A stretch of 64,000 nucleotides of DNA from Bradyrhizobiaceae bacterium PARB1 (GTDB lineage: Bacteria; Pseudomonadota; Alphaproteobacteria; Rhizobiales; Xanthobacteraceae): NCBI GenBank assembly GCA_002256345.1, contig NKIY01000003.1, positions 310,001 to 374,000 on the forward strand, written 5' to 3'. Below the pieces are notes generated by a model. That model made no database searches and was not told where the DNA came from. It was given only the letters and a program-made list of their open reading frames with translations. Shown here in pieces: positions 35,333-44,361 of this stretch. Position 1 is the first letter of the stretch, and each line of letters starts with the position of its first letter. A program made the position numbers and the translations under genes.

Positions 35333-36928
35333 TCAGTTGCCGCCAACCGATTTCACGAATGCGACCGCTCTTCCGGCAATGGCCGTTGCAAGAGCTCGCT
35401 CCGAGAGACCGCAGAACAACCCGATCAGCAACGCGATGGTGCCGGAGGTTTTGAAAGTCGGAGCCTGCGTCTTCAAAGCGCCGATCTCGATATTGACCGC
35501 CCCGTTCCAAAACAACATGCAGGCCGCCATTGTCAGGGTGACGACGAAAAATACCCGCATATAGGGTTTTAACGCACTCTCCTCGACCATCACGAGATCG
35601 TCGAACGAAAACTGCATCTGGCGAACGGCAAAGGATGCCCAGGTGCCGATGGCCGCACCGCAGGCGGCAAGCAAGAAATTGCAATGCTCATCTGCCCAGT
35701 TCCCACGGGTCCACCAGCTCAGATCGAGCAGGAAGAGGAGCTTGATCACGGCATAGGTCCCGACTGTTGCCGCAGATGCAACCAATGCGGTGGACGCCAG
35801 CTTGTTGACGTGAATGTTCTTGATGCGCGCGGCCGCACGGACGAAGAATTCGTTGCGCAGTTCGACAAGCGACGCTTGCGCGAGTTCGGTGAATTCCCGC
35901 TCGAGACCGACCACCGCGATTCCATGCAATTTGATGATGAAATCCTTGTAAAGCGCATCGCTATCGAGAACTTCGCTCGGCTTGAGCCTGAAAGGCTTTA
36001 TCCAGTCCCACCGGCTTTTGCCGCTCTGCACATTGGCCACAGGACCGTCGCCATGCTCGCCAATGCGATCGCATACCGCGCGGATAACCGTCATCGTCTT
36101 GTTGATCTGGATATAGAGAGCAAGCTTGGCGTCCGATGGCTTGTCGTTCGGCGTTGGCAAGCCGGATACGAGGCTGATGCTGATATCCTGACGCTTCCGA
36201 TCGTCGAGCGGCGGCAACGTCACATTGAAGAGCCGCCGGCTCAGTCTTTCCCGTCGCTCTTCGTATTTTCCACGCTTCAGCAAAACCTGTTCGACAATCG
36301 CCTTGACCGGGAGCTTGCTGGTCCACAAGCCATTCACCTGTTGAAACAGCCATTGTCCAAGCATGTCACGGAGCTTGGATCTCTCGATCAGAACCGTCTG
36401 CGAAAGGCCGGGAAGTGCATCCGGCGAACGATCGGAGGCACGATCATCTGCTAGCTCTTTCAATGCAGCTCTGACGGCATCGACAAACGCCTGCTCGTCC
36501 TGGTTCTGCGGCACATAGTTCCGGACCGGAACAATTTCGAATGCTTTTTCGAATGTGATCTTGGGATCGGCAGTCGCACAGAAGCGAGGAACATTCGCTT
36601 CTTGATTGATCATCGTCTGGTTGACGACCGTCTGGTCTCCCTTGGGATTGTTGCCGTCCAGGAAGTCATGAACGTCTTGCAGCAGCGCATGGGCGGTCGC
36701 GCCGCGCGATGATCGTCGGCTCTCGAGCAGCTCTTCGGGATATCCCGTTTCGACATCGTCGGCCTCTTGCTTCGCAAGCTTTCCCAATGCCGCAGTAACG
36801 GCATCGACATAGCCCTGCTCTTCCGGTGACGGATCGGCCGAGTTTTCGGCCCGGCTGATTTGAAAGTCGCCGACGAAACGTGCGACTTCAGGCTTCTGCA
36901 CGATAAAGATAGTCAAGGTCGCCCCCAT
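35333..36928 (-). CDS. Unknown membrane protein with repeated soluble front (531 aa)
   Basis: No family recognised. The soluble front of about 380 residues contains an approximate duplication: PSPEEQGYVDAVTAALGKLA near residue 33 and NQDEQAFVDAVRAALKELA near 140. Four hydrophobic helices follow at about 385-408, 428-447, 466-489 and 500-525, with a long amphipathic helix (FVRAAARIKNIHVNKL) before the first. The arrangement suggests an inner-membrane protein with a large cytoplasmic sensor or effector domain. ATG 36928 has no strong ribosome site. It sits between the RES toxin gene (convergent) and uvrB (divergent), in accessory surroundings, and may belong to a defence or stress function, which is inference only. 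Confidence 0.7.
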   Translation of the reverse strand: MGATLTIFIVQKPEVARFVGDFQISRAENSADPSPEEQGYVDAVTAALGKLAKQEADDVETGYPEELLESRRSSRGATAHALLQDVHDFLDGNNPKGDQTVVNQTMINQEANVPRFCATADPKITFEKAFEIVPVRNYVPQNQDEQAFVDAVRAALKELADDRASDRSPDALPGLSQTVLIERSKLRDMLGQWLFQQVNGLWTSKLPVKAIVEQVLLKRGKYEERRERLSRRLFNVTLPPLDDRKRQDISISLVSGLPTPNDKPSDAKLALYIQINKTMTVIRAVCDRIGEHGDGPVANVQSGKSRWDWIKPFRLKPSEVLDSDALYKDFIIKLHGIAVVGLEREFTELAQASLVELRNEFFVRAAARIKNIHVNKLASTALVASAATVGTYAVIKLLFLLDLSWWTRGNWADEHCNFLLAACGAAIGTWASFAVRQMQFSFDDLVMVEESALKPYMRVFFVVTLTMAACMLFWNGAVNIEIGALKTQAPTFKTSGTIALLIGLFCGLSERALATAIAGRAVAFVKSVGGN

Positions 36929-37057
36929 CGAACTTGGCCAGACCAGCAGTCCTCACCCCAGGCCGCTATCTGTAATTTACTTTACCAACAATACAATCTT
37001 TAGGTGACAACATTATCTGATCTGGTCAGCGCGTGAGTCGGGCCCCATATTCCGGCC

Positions 37058-39982
37058 ATGGCGAAGAAACCCGACACTCCGAAAAAGCCCGCGAAATCAG
37101 TCAAGTCACCCAAGGCGAAGCCAGGCGCGGGACGTCCCGACGTCAAGCCGATCGGGCCGGCGCTGGCGGAATTGCTCAATCCCGCCATCAATCGCGGCGA
37201 TGCCGGCATGGGCTCGGGCACCGGCCTGCAACCGCCGCCGGACAATTCGCGCGACCGCCGCTCCGGCGGCGAAGCCGCGGTGCATCGCGCCCGCAAATCG
37301 ACGCCGAAAACTTTCGAGGGCGACAGCACACCGCGCCCGACGCCGCTGCAGCCTTATCCGCAGCCGGTGGTCGCCCCCTATGCGCCGCGGCTAAGCGAGC
37401 AGAAGGGTCTGGAGGAAGCACCGCAGGCCAATTACGGCACCGCGGCCTCGATCCCCACGCTCGATCCCGAACTGGCCAAGCAACTCGGCCTGCCCACGGC
37501 AGAGGATGACGAGGACACCACGCTCGCCCGCCCCGTGCGCAACAAGATGGAGGCGCTCGGCGTCAAGGCGACGGCCGATGCGCTGGAAGCGCTGATCCGC
37601 GATGGCCGCCCGGAGTTCCGCAAGCAGGATGGCGGCGACAAGGTATGGACGCCGCATCGCCCGCCGCGCCCGGACAAGTCCGAAGGCGGCGTCCGCTTCG
37701 AGCTGAAATCGCATTACGAGCCGCGCGGCGACCAGCCGACCGCCATCAAGGAGCTGGTCGAAGGCATCGACCGCAACGACCGCACGCAAGTGCTGCTCGG
37801 CGTCACTGGCTCCGGCAAGACCTACACCATGGCCAAGGTGATCGAGGCCACGCAAAGGCCGGCGATCATTCTCGCGCCGAACAAGACGCTGGCAGCGCAG
37901 CTCTATGGCGAGTTCAAGAACTTCTTCCCCGACAACGCTGTCGAATATTTCGTCTCCTATTACGACTACTACCAGCCCGAAGCCTACGTCCCCCGCACCG
38001 ACACCTATATCGAGAAGGATTCGTCGATCAACGAACAGATCGACCGCATGCGCCACTCGGCTACGCGCGCGCTGCTGGAGCGCGACGACGTCATCATCGT
38101 CGCCTCGGTGTCCTGCATCTACGGTATCGGTTCGGTCGAGACCTATACGGCGATGACCTTCGCGCTGAAGAAGAACGAGCGCATCGACCAGCGCCAGCTC
38201 ATCGCCGATCTCGTCGCGCTCCAATACAAGCGCACCCAACACGATTTTTCCCGCGGCACCTTCCGGGTCCGCGGCGACGTCATCGACATCTTCCCGGCGC
38301 ACTATGAAGACCGCGCCTGGCGCATCAACCTGTTCGGCGACACCGTCGAGAATATCGAGGAATTCGACCCGCTCACCGGTCACAAGCAGGACGAGCTCGA
38401 ATTCGTGAAGATCTACGCGAATTCACATTACGTCACGCCGCGCCCGACGCTGCTGCAGGCCATCAAGTCCATCAAGGACGAGCTGAAATGGCGGCTCGAC
38501 CAGCTCAATAATCAGGGCCGTCTGCTCGAGGCCCAGCGCCTCGAACAGCGCACCACCTTCGATATCGAGATGATGGAAGCCACCGGCTCCTGCGCCGGCA
38601 TCGAGAATTATTCGCGCTATCTCACCGGCCGCCGCCCCGGCGAGCCGCCGCCGACTTTGTTCGAATACGTCCCCGACAATGCCCTCGTCTTCGCCGACGA
38701 GAGCCATGTCTCGGTCCCGCAGATCGGCGCCATGTTCAAGGGCGACTTCCGCCGCAAGGCGACGCTGGCGGAATACGGTTTCCGCCTGCCCTCCTGCATG
38801 GACAACCGCCCGCTGCGCTTCGAGGAGTGGGACATGATGCGCCCGCAGACCGTGGCCGTCTCGGCAACGCCATCCGGCTGGGAGCTGCAGGAATCGGGCG
38901 GCGTGTTCGCCGAACAGGTCATTCGCCCCACCGGCCTGGTCGATCCGCCCGTGGATATCCGCCCCGCGCGCACGCAGGTCGACGATCTGCTCGGCGAAGT
39001 CCGCGCCACCGCGGCCGCCGGCTATCGCTCGCTGATCACCGTGCTGACGAAGCGCATGGCGGAAGACCTCACCGAATTCCTGCACGAACAGGGCATCCGC
39101 GTGCGCTACATGCATTCGGACATCGACACCATCGAGCGCATCGAGATCATCCGCGACCTCCGCCTCGGCGCCTTCGACGCGCTGGTCGGCATCAACCTGC
39201 TGCGTGAAGGCCTCGACATCCCGGAATGCGCGCTGGTCGCTATTCTCGATGCCGACAAGGAAGGCTTCCTCCGTTCCGAAACCTCGCTGATCCAGACCAT
39301 CGGCCGCGCGGCGCGAAACGTCGACGGCCGCGTGATCCTTTATGCCGATCAGGTCACCGGCTCCATGGAGCGCGCGATGGCCGAGACCAATCGCCGCCGC
39401 GAGAAGCAGGTGGAATACAATGTCGCCAATGGCATCACGCCGGAAAGCGTGAAGAAGTCTATCGGCGATATCCTCAACTCCGTCTATGAGGGCGACCGCG
39501 TGCTGGTCGAGATCGGCGACGGCGGCATGGCCGACGATGCCATCGCCATCGGCCATAATTTCGAGACGGTGCTGGCCGATCTCGAAACCCGCATGCGCGA
39601 GGCCGCGGCGGATCTGAACTTCGAAGAGGCAGCCCGCCTGCGCGACGAGGTGAAACGCCTGCGCGCCACCGAACTCGCTGTGGTGGACGATCCCACCATC
39701 AAGCAGCGCGGCGTCGCTGCGCGCGGCGGCGCGTATCAGGGCACGAAGAAATACGGCGATGCCGCGAATCTGCCCGCGCGTCTCGACAAGGCCGCGCAAG
39801 GCAAGGCGCGCAGCAAGTTCGCGAGCAAGGCGCGCAAACCGACGCTGGATGAAATGGGCCCCGGCATGGAGAGCAAGATCTTCCAGCCGACCAACAGCCG
39901 CGAGTCCGGCCCGGAATTCGGGCCCGCGCCGCGCAGCTCTGGCGGTGCGCCCGGGCATCGCGGTGGATGGAAGAAGAAGTGA
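37058..39982 (+). CDS. uvrB: UvrABC excinuclease subunit B, with long extra ends
   Basis: The damage-verifying helicase of nucleotide excision repair, loaded by UvrA and pairing with UvrC. Of 974 residues, the usual UvrB begins near residue 213 ([20 protein letters not shown]). Motifs: Walker [15 protein letters not shown] near 250, the damage-probing hairpin [62 protein letters not shown], and the UvrC-binding motif [19 protein letters not shown] near residue 855. The first 212 residues are basic, proline- and alanine-rich, and about 110 residues follow the UvrC motif. Bradyrhizobium UvrB proteins are long in the same way. No LexA box seen upstream. Confidence 0.95.
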   Translation: MAKKPDTPKKPAKSVKSPKAKPGAGRPDVKPIGPALAELLNPAINRGDAGMGSGTGLQPPPDNSRDRRSGGEAAVHRARKSTPKTFEGDSTPRPTPLQPYPQPVVAPYAPRLSEQKGLEEAPQANYGTAASIPTLDPELAKQLGLPTAEDDEDTTLARPVRNKMEALGVKATADALEALIRDGRPEFRKQDGGDKVWTPHRPPRPDKSEGGVRFELKSHYEPRGDQPTAIKELVEGIDRNDRTQVLLGVTGSGKTYTMAKVIEATQRPAIILAPNKTLAAQLYGEFKNFFPDNAVEYFVSYYDYYQPEAYVPRTDTYIEKDSSINEQIDRMRHSATRALLERDDVIIVASVSCIYGIGSVETYTAMTFALKKNERIDQRQLIADLVALQYKRTQHDFSRGTFRVRGDVIDIFPAHYEDRAWRINLFGDTVENIEEFDPLTGHKQDELEFVKIYANSHYVTPRPTLLQAIKSIKDELKWRLDQLNNQGRLLEAQRLEQRTTFDIEMMEATGSCAGIENYSRYLTGRRPGEPPPTLFEYVPDNALVFADESHVSVPQIGAMFKGDFRRKATLAEYGFRLPSCMDNRPLRFEEWDMMRPQTVAVSATPSGWELQESGGVFAEQVIRPTGLVDPPVDIRPARTQVDDLLGEVRATAAAGYRSLITVLTKRMAEDLTEFLHEQGIRVRYMHSDIDTIERIEIIRDLRLGAFDALVGINLLREGLDIPECALVAILDADKEGFLRSETSLIQTIGRAARNVDGRVILYADQVTGSMERAMAETNRRREKQVEYNVANGITPESVKKSIGDILNSVYEGDRVLVEIGDGGMADDAIAIGHNFETVLADLETRMREAAADLNFEEAARLRDEVKRLRATELAVVDDPTIKQRGVAARGGAYQGTKKYGDAANLPARLDKAAQGKARSKFASKARKPTLDEMGPGMESKIFQPTNSRESGPEFGPAPRSSGGAPGHRGGWKKK

Positions 39983-40032
39983 GCCGAACCGCGGCTCATC
40001 TGCGATAGACGTCGATCCACAAGGTCGGAATT

Positions 40033-40159
40033 CTTGTCCCGGACGCGATGCGGCACAGCGTGCCGCTTCGCAGAACCGGGACCGTATCAAACTCCGAAGC
40101 CTATCAAGGTCCCGGTTCAGCGCAGCAGCGTTTGCACGCTGCGGCGCGCCCGTGACAAG
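40033..40159. repeat. Dispersed repeat, family A copy 1 (about 127 bp)
   Basis: A large palindromic element opening CTTGTCCCGGACGCGATGCG and closing CGCGCCCGTGACAAG, with the inner hairpin CGGCACAGCGTGCCG and paired arms CGGGACCG / CGGTCCC-like. Its first 50 bases match those of the copy at 53904 in the same orientation with a few changes. The style is that of the common Bradyrhizobium-group repeat CCGGACGCGATGCAGC. It follows uvrB and could fold at the end of its mRNA. Confidence 0.8.
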
Positions 40160-40377
40160 AGCTGGTGCTCACGCCACTGGAACAAACTCCGACCGCGCGA
40201 CCACGGCGGGCGGGGGGCTGAACCCGCCGCTCCGCCATGGCGCTCGCTGATCCCCATGCACAGCGAGAACACGCGTCGGCCGGAAGCTTGCCTGAAAACG
40301 TGGCGCGATGGTGGTCAGTATTGAACATCCGCGCGCTCTCGCACGACAGATGCAGGCATTCATTCCGGGTGTCCCTG

Positions 40378-41022
40378 ATGTCGCTGCGCCTTCTCGCTCT
40401 GCCCGTTGCCATCCTCGCCACCGTCCCGGCCGTGCAGGCGCAACAACAAGTCCGGCAACAGGCACAGCCACCCGCCGCATCGCCGCCGCTGACCATTGCC
40501 TGCAGCGGCCCCTTCGCCAAGGATTCCTCCCATGCCCGCCTGCAGCAGACTTTCGGTGCGCAAGTTGTGGCGACCCAGAAGGTCGATGGCGCCGAAGGCG
40601 AGACGTTTGAAGCCAGCGTGCTCTATCGCTCGGTGCCGGACAAGCGCCTGGAAGTGACATGGATGGACGACAAGAAGCGCAGCGGCCTTTCCTCCGCCAG
40701 CGTGAAGAAGCCGTCGAGCTGGACCGGCCCCGAAGGCATTCGCATCGGCATGACGCTGGATGAGGTCGCGAAGATCAACGGCCAGCCCTTCAAGCTGAAC
40801 GGCTTCGAATGGGACTATGGCGGCTATGTCGTCGATCTCAAGGGCAAGCTCGCCAGCCTCCCCGGCGGCTGCAGCATGACCCTCCGCTTCTCGCCGGGCA
40901 TGGAGCTCAACGCGAAGAAGCATGCGAGCCTGATCGGCGAGAAGAAGCTGTCGTCATCGGACGCAAAGCTGCTCGCGGTGAAACCGGTGCTGACGAGTTG
41001 GAGCGTGGGGTATGGGGAGTAG
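40378..41022 (+). CDS. Secreted hypothetical protein
   Basis: A 214-residue protein with a signal peptide (MSLRLLALPVAILATVPAVQ, cleaved after AQA), a glutamine-rich segment (QQQVRQQAQ), and then a domain beginning LTIACSGPFAKDSSHARLQQ. A repeated theme is IRIGMTLDEVAKINGQPFKL with FEWDYGGYVVDLKGKL, which resembles small beta-lactamase-inhibitor-like (BLIP/SmpA-OmlA) folds that use a GMTxxEV start. Two cysteines (CSGPF, GGCSM) could form a disulfide. I recall unnamed relatives in Rhizobiales. The 218 bases before it hold no other gene. Periplasmic; function unknown. Confidence 0.7.
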   Translation: MSLRLLALPVAILATVPAVQAQQQVRQQAQPPAASPPLTIACSGPFAKDSSHARLQQTFGAQVVATQKVDGAEGETFEASVLYRSVPDKRLEVTWMDDKKRSGLSSASVKKPSSWTGPEGIRIGMTLDEVAKINGQPFKLNGFEWDYGGYVVDLKGKLASLPGGCSMTLRFSPGMELNAKKHASLIGEKKLSSSDAKLLAVKPVLTSWSVGYGE

Positions 41023-41091
41023 TTCGACCATCCATTAGCGGCCAGAACTACGCAATTTGCATGACGCTCACCCTCACCATATTCTGAGCGA

Positions 41092-42451
41092 ATGAGTGCA
41101 CAATCAAAGATACTATTTGTCGATACTAACGCATTTCTTCAGATGCGCGATCTAAAGGATATTCCTTGGAACGATCTGTTCCCAGGCGTCCAGACCGTTG
41201 ACTTGATGATCGCCCCTCGCGTTATCGAAGAACTCGATAAACATAAGGCCGGTACGAATCAAAGAAGGCGCGACCGCGCAAGAGCGGCCCTGCAACTCAT
41301 CGATAAGGCGTCTCTTACACCAGATTTTGCACTCGTGCTTAAAAGCAACCCGGTACGTCTACGGCTTGTAATTTCCACGGCTGATCGGTTGAATTGGAGT
41401 GCATACCCAAGCTTAGATCCAGCTAAACCTGACGATCAGCTCGTCGCAGAGGCATTGTCCTTCGGAAATGACGCGTGTGTCTTTTCCCACGATACAGGAC
41501 CGAGAATACGCGCACGGATGATGAGCATTTCATCCTATACTCCTCTTCCCGACTGGTTACTGCCCGTCGAAAAAACAGATGACCAACGCAAAATAACCAA
41601 GCTCGAGCAGGACCTCAAACACGCATTAAGCCGCTTTCCAAGCATCGAAGCTGGCTTCAAGGAGTTTGACGCATCAGATTCCCAAGTGAAACTCATTATG
41701 CCGATCGTTCCGCAACTCGATCCAGCGACGGTCGACCGCCTGACACGACACGTCCTCACAGAGAATCCGCGCAGTTCGGTTGCACACACTCGCGATAGCA
41801 TCATCCTGCAGATCGGTGGTGGAATTTCAGAAAGACAGATACAGCAATATCAAAACGATTACGCATCGTATGAAACGCAAGTACGCCACTACTATGAGCA
41901 TCTTCATGAGCGCGTTATGCGCGCTGGATCAGCTATTTCTGTAGACTATTACATCATTAATGACAGTGGCGTTTCTGCAGACGGCCTTCGCGTTGAATTT
42001 TACCTGAACGGAAATGGTTACTTGCTTTCCGACAGGGATGAAGCAATTGGTTCCGATACGATTTTTAAGCTACCAAAGCCTCCCCCAAAAACCGCGTGCA
42101 TCTTTTGATCGCTTACCACTCAATCTTGACCATATTGTTTCTGCAAATAGACCTCCAGCACCGCGCGATCCAGTGCGTTTTTACTGGTTTGACCGACCAA
42201 AAATTGGATCCGCGCATAGCGCTCTTCAGTGTGAGGACTTTCGTGCGACTAGAAAGTTTTCTGACAGCATTTTCGTCTTTCTGCTCGACGACACTCCCTC
42301 TGAGCTAAAAATCCGTCTTCATGTAAGCGCGACAAACCTCCCCAAACCTGTTGATGTCGAAGCGAGAATTACAATAACAGAACAGGCGGTCGACTGGTCG
42401 CACGACATCATTCGCTCAATCCTACCCGCGCATGTACACAACGCGCTTTAG
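41092..42451 (+). pseudogene. PIN-domain nuclease gene broken by a +1 frameshift
   Basis: The first frame (41092-42108) encodes a PIN domain: ILFVDTNAFLQMRDLKDIPW, IAPRVIEELDKHKAG and CVFSHDTGPRIRARM give the three acidic groups used for metal-dependent RNA cleavage. A helical, charged middle follows. Near 42086 the reading changes: the first frame ends KPPPKTACIF and stops, while the next frame continues as KPRASFDRLPLNLDHIVSAN to 42451. Removing one base from the C5A5 run (42082-42091) joins them into about 452 residues (KPPPKPRASFD). The region is clearly richer in A+T than its neighbours, suggesting transfer. It could be a true pseudogene or a sequencing error. Confidence 0.75.
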
Positions 42452-42525
42452 AAGTGCACAGATGGCGAAAGAGGGCACGTGGCTCCACTGCTTTGCCCGC
42501 CTTACATATCCTTTATTCACATTCC

Positions 42526-42554
42526 TTGACAAAATTCCTATATGATAATATACC
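42526..42554 (+). promoter_or_regulatory. Strong sigma-70-type promoter
   Basis: TTGACA (42526-42531), 17 bases, TATACC (42549-42554). This is a near-consensus match in an A+T-rich patch. It points into about 500 bases with no recognisable gene, not toward the cytochrome gene, which lies on the other strand. Confidence 0.65.
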
Positions 42555-43064
42555 TCTCCTCGTCCTGTTCACGAGGGGCGCTTCTCGAGGGCGTCTTGAG
42601 AGTGGGGCAGGATACGGTGCCCGCGGCCTTGCCTCGCAAGCAGGACTCGGGAGGCCGGGGGCCACCGCTCACCCCCACTAAGAGGGGTTGCCGATAGTTC
42701 GGCTGCGACGGCACAGGCGAACGGCGGGAAAACCGTCGGGATCAGCGAAACCGAAACTTCGTGAATCGAAGGAGTAAGGGACGTGCCGGTGTGCGACAAA
42801 CCGGTCCTCCAGCCCAAAATCCCGTGATGGCGCGCCGAGAGGCGTTGCGATGGGCGGAGGCTGACGTTTCAGCCCGAGCACATCGCACGGACGACCCGAA
42901 TTGCGCTTCTTGGCGCGTCATTCCCCTCACCTTCGAGGGGAAAAACAGGGAAGCCCACTTCGCGCCGCGGACGCGACAAGGACGGCGCGTGCGCGCTGCA
43001 AATTTTCCGGACATGGCTGTTTGACATGGTGAGGTCGATGACGATGCGCGGACCAACGCTCGCA
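42555..43064 (+). other. Noncoding stretch, probable worn copy of a long dispersed repeat or RNA gene
   Basis: No open frame here shows a family. The start, CTCGTCCTGTTCACGAGGGG at 42558, reads LFTRGASR in one frame, a phrase I recall from a long repeat scattered in Bradyrhizobium genomes. Later, CCCCTCACCTTCGAGGGG near 42923 forms a hairpin and GGGCCACCGCTCACCCCCAC shows skewed bases. The base composition returns to G+C-rich. The stretch is preceded by a strong promoter, so a transcribed RNA is possible. Short frames (for example 42761-43024) are rich in Arg, Ala and Pro without a plausible fold and are not accepted as genes. Confidence 0.45.
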
Positions 43065-43123
43065 TCATGCAAAAGGCCGGACGCCTTGCAGCATCCGGCC
43101 CTTATGAATCGCAACGGCGACGA

Positions 43124-44350
43124 TCAATGCGCCGACGATTCCCGCTGGCTCTTCACCGCGCTCGCGGCCACGGCCGGCGCGGCATTGCCCCAGCTGTTGC
43201 GGATATAAGTGAGCACGGCGGCGACCTGCACATCGGTCAGGCGCCAGTCGAAGCCCGGCATCGCAGGCGCGGTCGGTGCGCCAGCGGTGCCGACGGCACG
43301 CGCGCCGTTCAGCACGACATGCGCGAGCGTCGCCGGATCGTCGGACTGCACGATGGCGCTGCCCGCGAGCTTCGGGAACAGATTCGTCTCGCCGGAGCCG
43401 TTGTCCTTGTGACAAACGGCGCATGCATCCTTGTAGATCGCAGCGCCAACCCGCATCGCCGCGTCGCTCGCCGCAAGCGCCTGCGGCTTGCTGCCGTCGC
43501 TCGGCTTGCTGTCCTTCAGATAGGCTGCGATGGCGTTGAGGTCCGCCTCCGACATCTGCGAGGTCGAATTGGTGATCGCTTCGGCCATCGGCCCGGAGGC
43601 CAGCGTATGCCTGTTGGCGCCGGTCTTCAGATAGGCGACGAGCTCTTCTTTCGTCCACGCGCCAATGCCCTTGTGGTTGTTGGCAGTGATATCAGGCGCA
43701 AACCAGCCCTGCAGCGTCGCGCCGGACAGCGCCACGCTGGTCTTGTCGCCGCCGAGCGCCGTCTTCGGCGTATGGCAAGTGCCGCAATGCGCGGGCCCTT
43801 CGACGAGGTAGGCGCCGCGATTCCATTCGTCGGATTTTTGCGGGTTCGGCTGGAAGCGGCCGGGCGTGAAATTGAGCCAGTTCCAGAACGCCATCGACAG
43901 GCGGATGTTGAACGGGAACGGCAACTGGTTCGGCTCGACCGCATTGCTGACTGGCTGCACGGTCCTGAAATAGGAACGCAGTGCCAGCACGTCGTCGCGC
44001 GACATCCTGGTATAGGCCGGATAGGGCATCGCCGGATAAAGCCGGCGGCCATTATGGCCGCGGCCGTCGTGCAGCGCGGCGACGAAATCGTCGTCGCTCA
44101 TCTTGCCGATGCCGGTTTCCGGATCCGGCGTGATGTTCGGCGCGAGCAGTTTGCCGAACGGCGTTTCCAGCGCGAGACCGCCGGCGAAAGGCTTGCCGCC
44201 CGGCGCGGTGTGGCAGCCGGCGCAATCGCCGAGCACCGACAGATAACGCCCCTTCTCGATGCGATCAAAGCCGAGCGGATCCTGCTGCGCGAGCGCAACG
44301 CCCGTGAAGGCCAGCGAGACGACGGCCGAGAGAATGAGAGAACGTGCCAT
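43124..44350 (-). CDS. Tri-haem cytochrome c subunit of a membrane dehydrogenase
   Basis: A 408-residue exported cytochrome. The signal peptide MARSLILSAVVSLAFTGVAL ends AQQ. Three haem-binding motifs, CAGCH, CGTCH and CAVCH, each head one cytochrome c domain (about residues 45, 195 and 325). This is the layout of the cytochrome subunit of gluconate, sorbitol or alcohol dehydrogenases, which carries electrons from the flavoprotein to ubiquinone. GGGAG is six bases from ATG 44350. It is the last of three co-directional genes, 11 bases after the GMC gene, so the operon order is subunit 3, flavoprotein, cytochrome. Confidence 0.92.
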   Translation of the reverse strand: MARSLILSAVVSLAFTGVALAQQDPLGFDRIEKGRYLSVLGDCAGCHTAPGGKPFAGGLALETPFGKLLAPNITPDPETGIGKMSDDDFVAALHDGRGHNGRRLYPAMPYPAYTRMSRDDVLALRSYFRTVQPVSNAVEPNQLPFPFNIRLSMAFWNWLNFTPGRFQPNPQKSDEWNRGAYLVEGPAHCGTCHTPKTALGGDKTSVALSGATLQGWFAPDITANNHKGIGAWTKEELVAYLKTGANRHTLASGPMAEAITNSTSQMSEADLNAIAAYLKDSKPSDGSKPQALAASDAAMRVGAAIYKDACAVCHKDNGSGETNLFPKLAGSAIVQSDDPATLAHVVLNGARAVGTAGAPTAPAMPGFDWRLTDVQVAAVLTYIRNSWGNAAPAVAASAVKSQRESSAH

Positions 44351-44361
44351 GATCCGCTCCC

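Noticed and set aside
38423-40090. Long open frame on the minus strand opposite uvrB (about 555 codons)
   Set aside because: Antisense to uvrB core motifs; composition typical of shadow frames.
42761-43024. Eighty-seven codon open frame in the stretch after the PIN gene
   Set aside because: Arg/Ala/Pro-rich, both strands open, no family signature; fits repeat-derived sequence better than a gene.
42555-43064. Group II intron or RNase P RNA in the noncoding stretch
   Set aside because: GTGCG-like start and a domain V-like hairpin could not be placed together, and none of the conserved RNase P or tmRNA core sequences was found.
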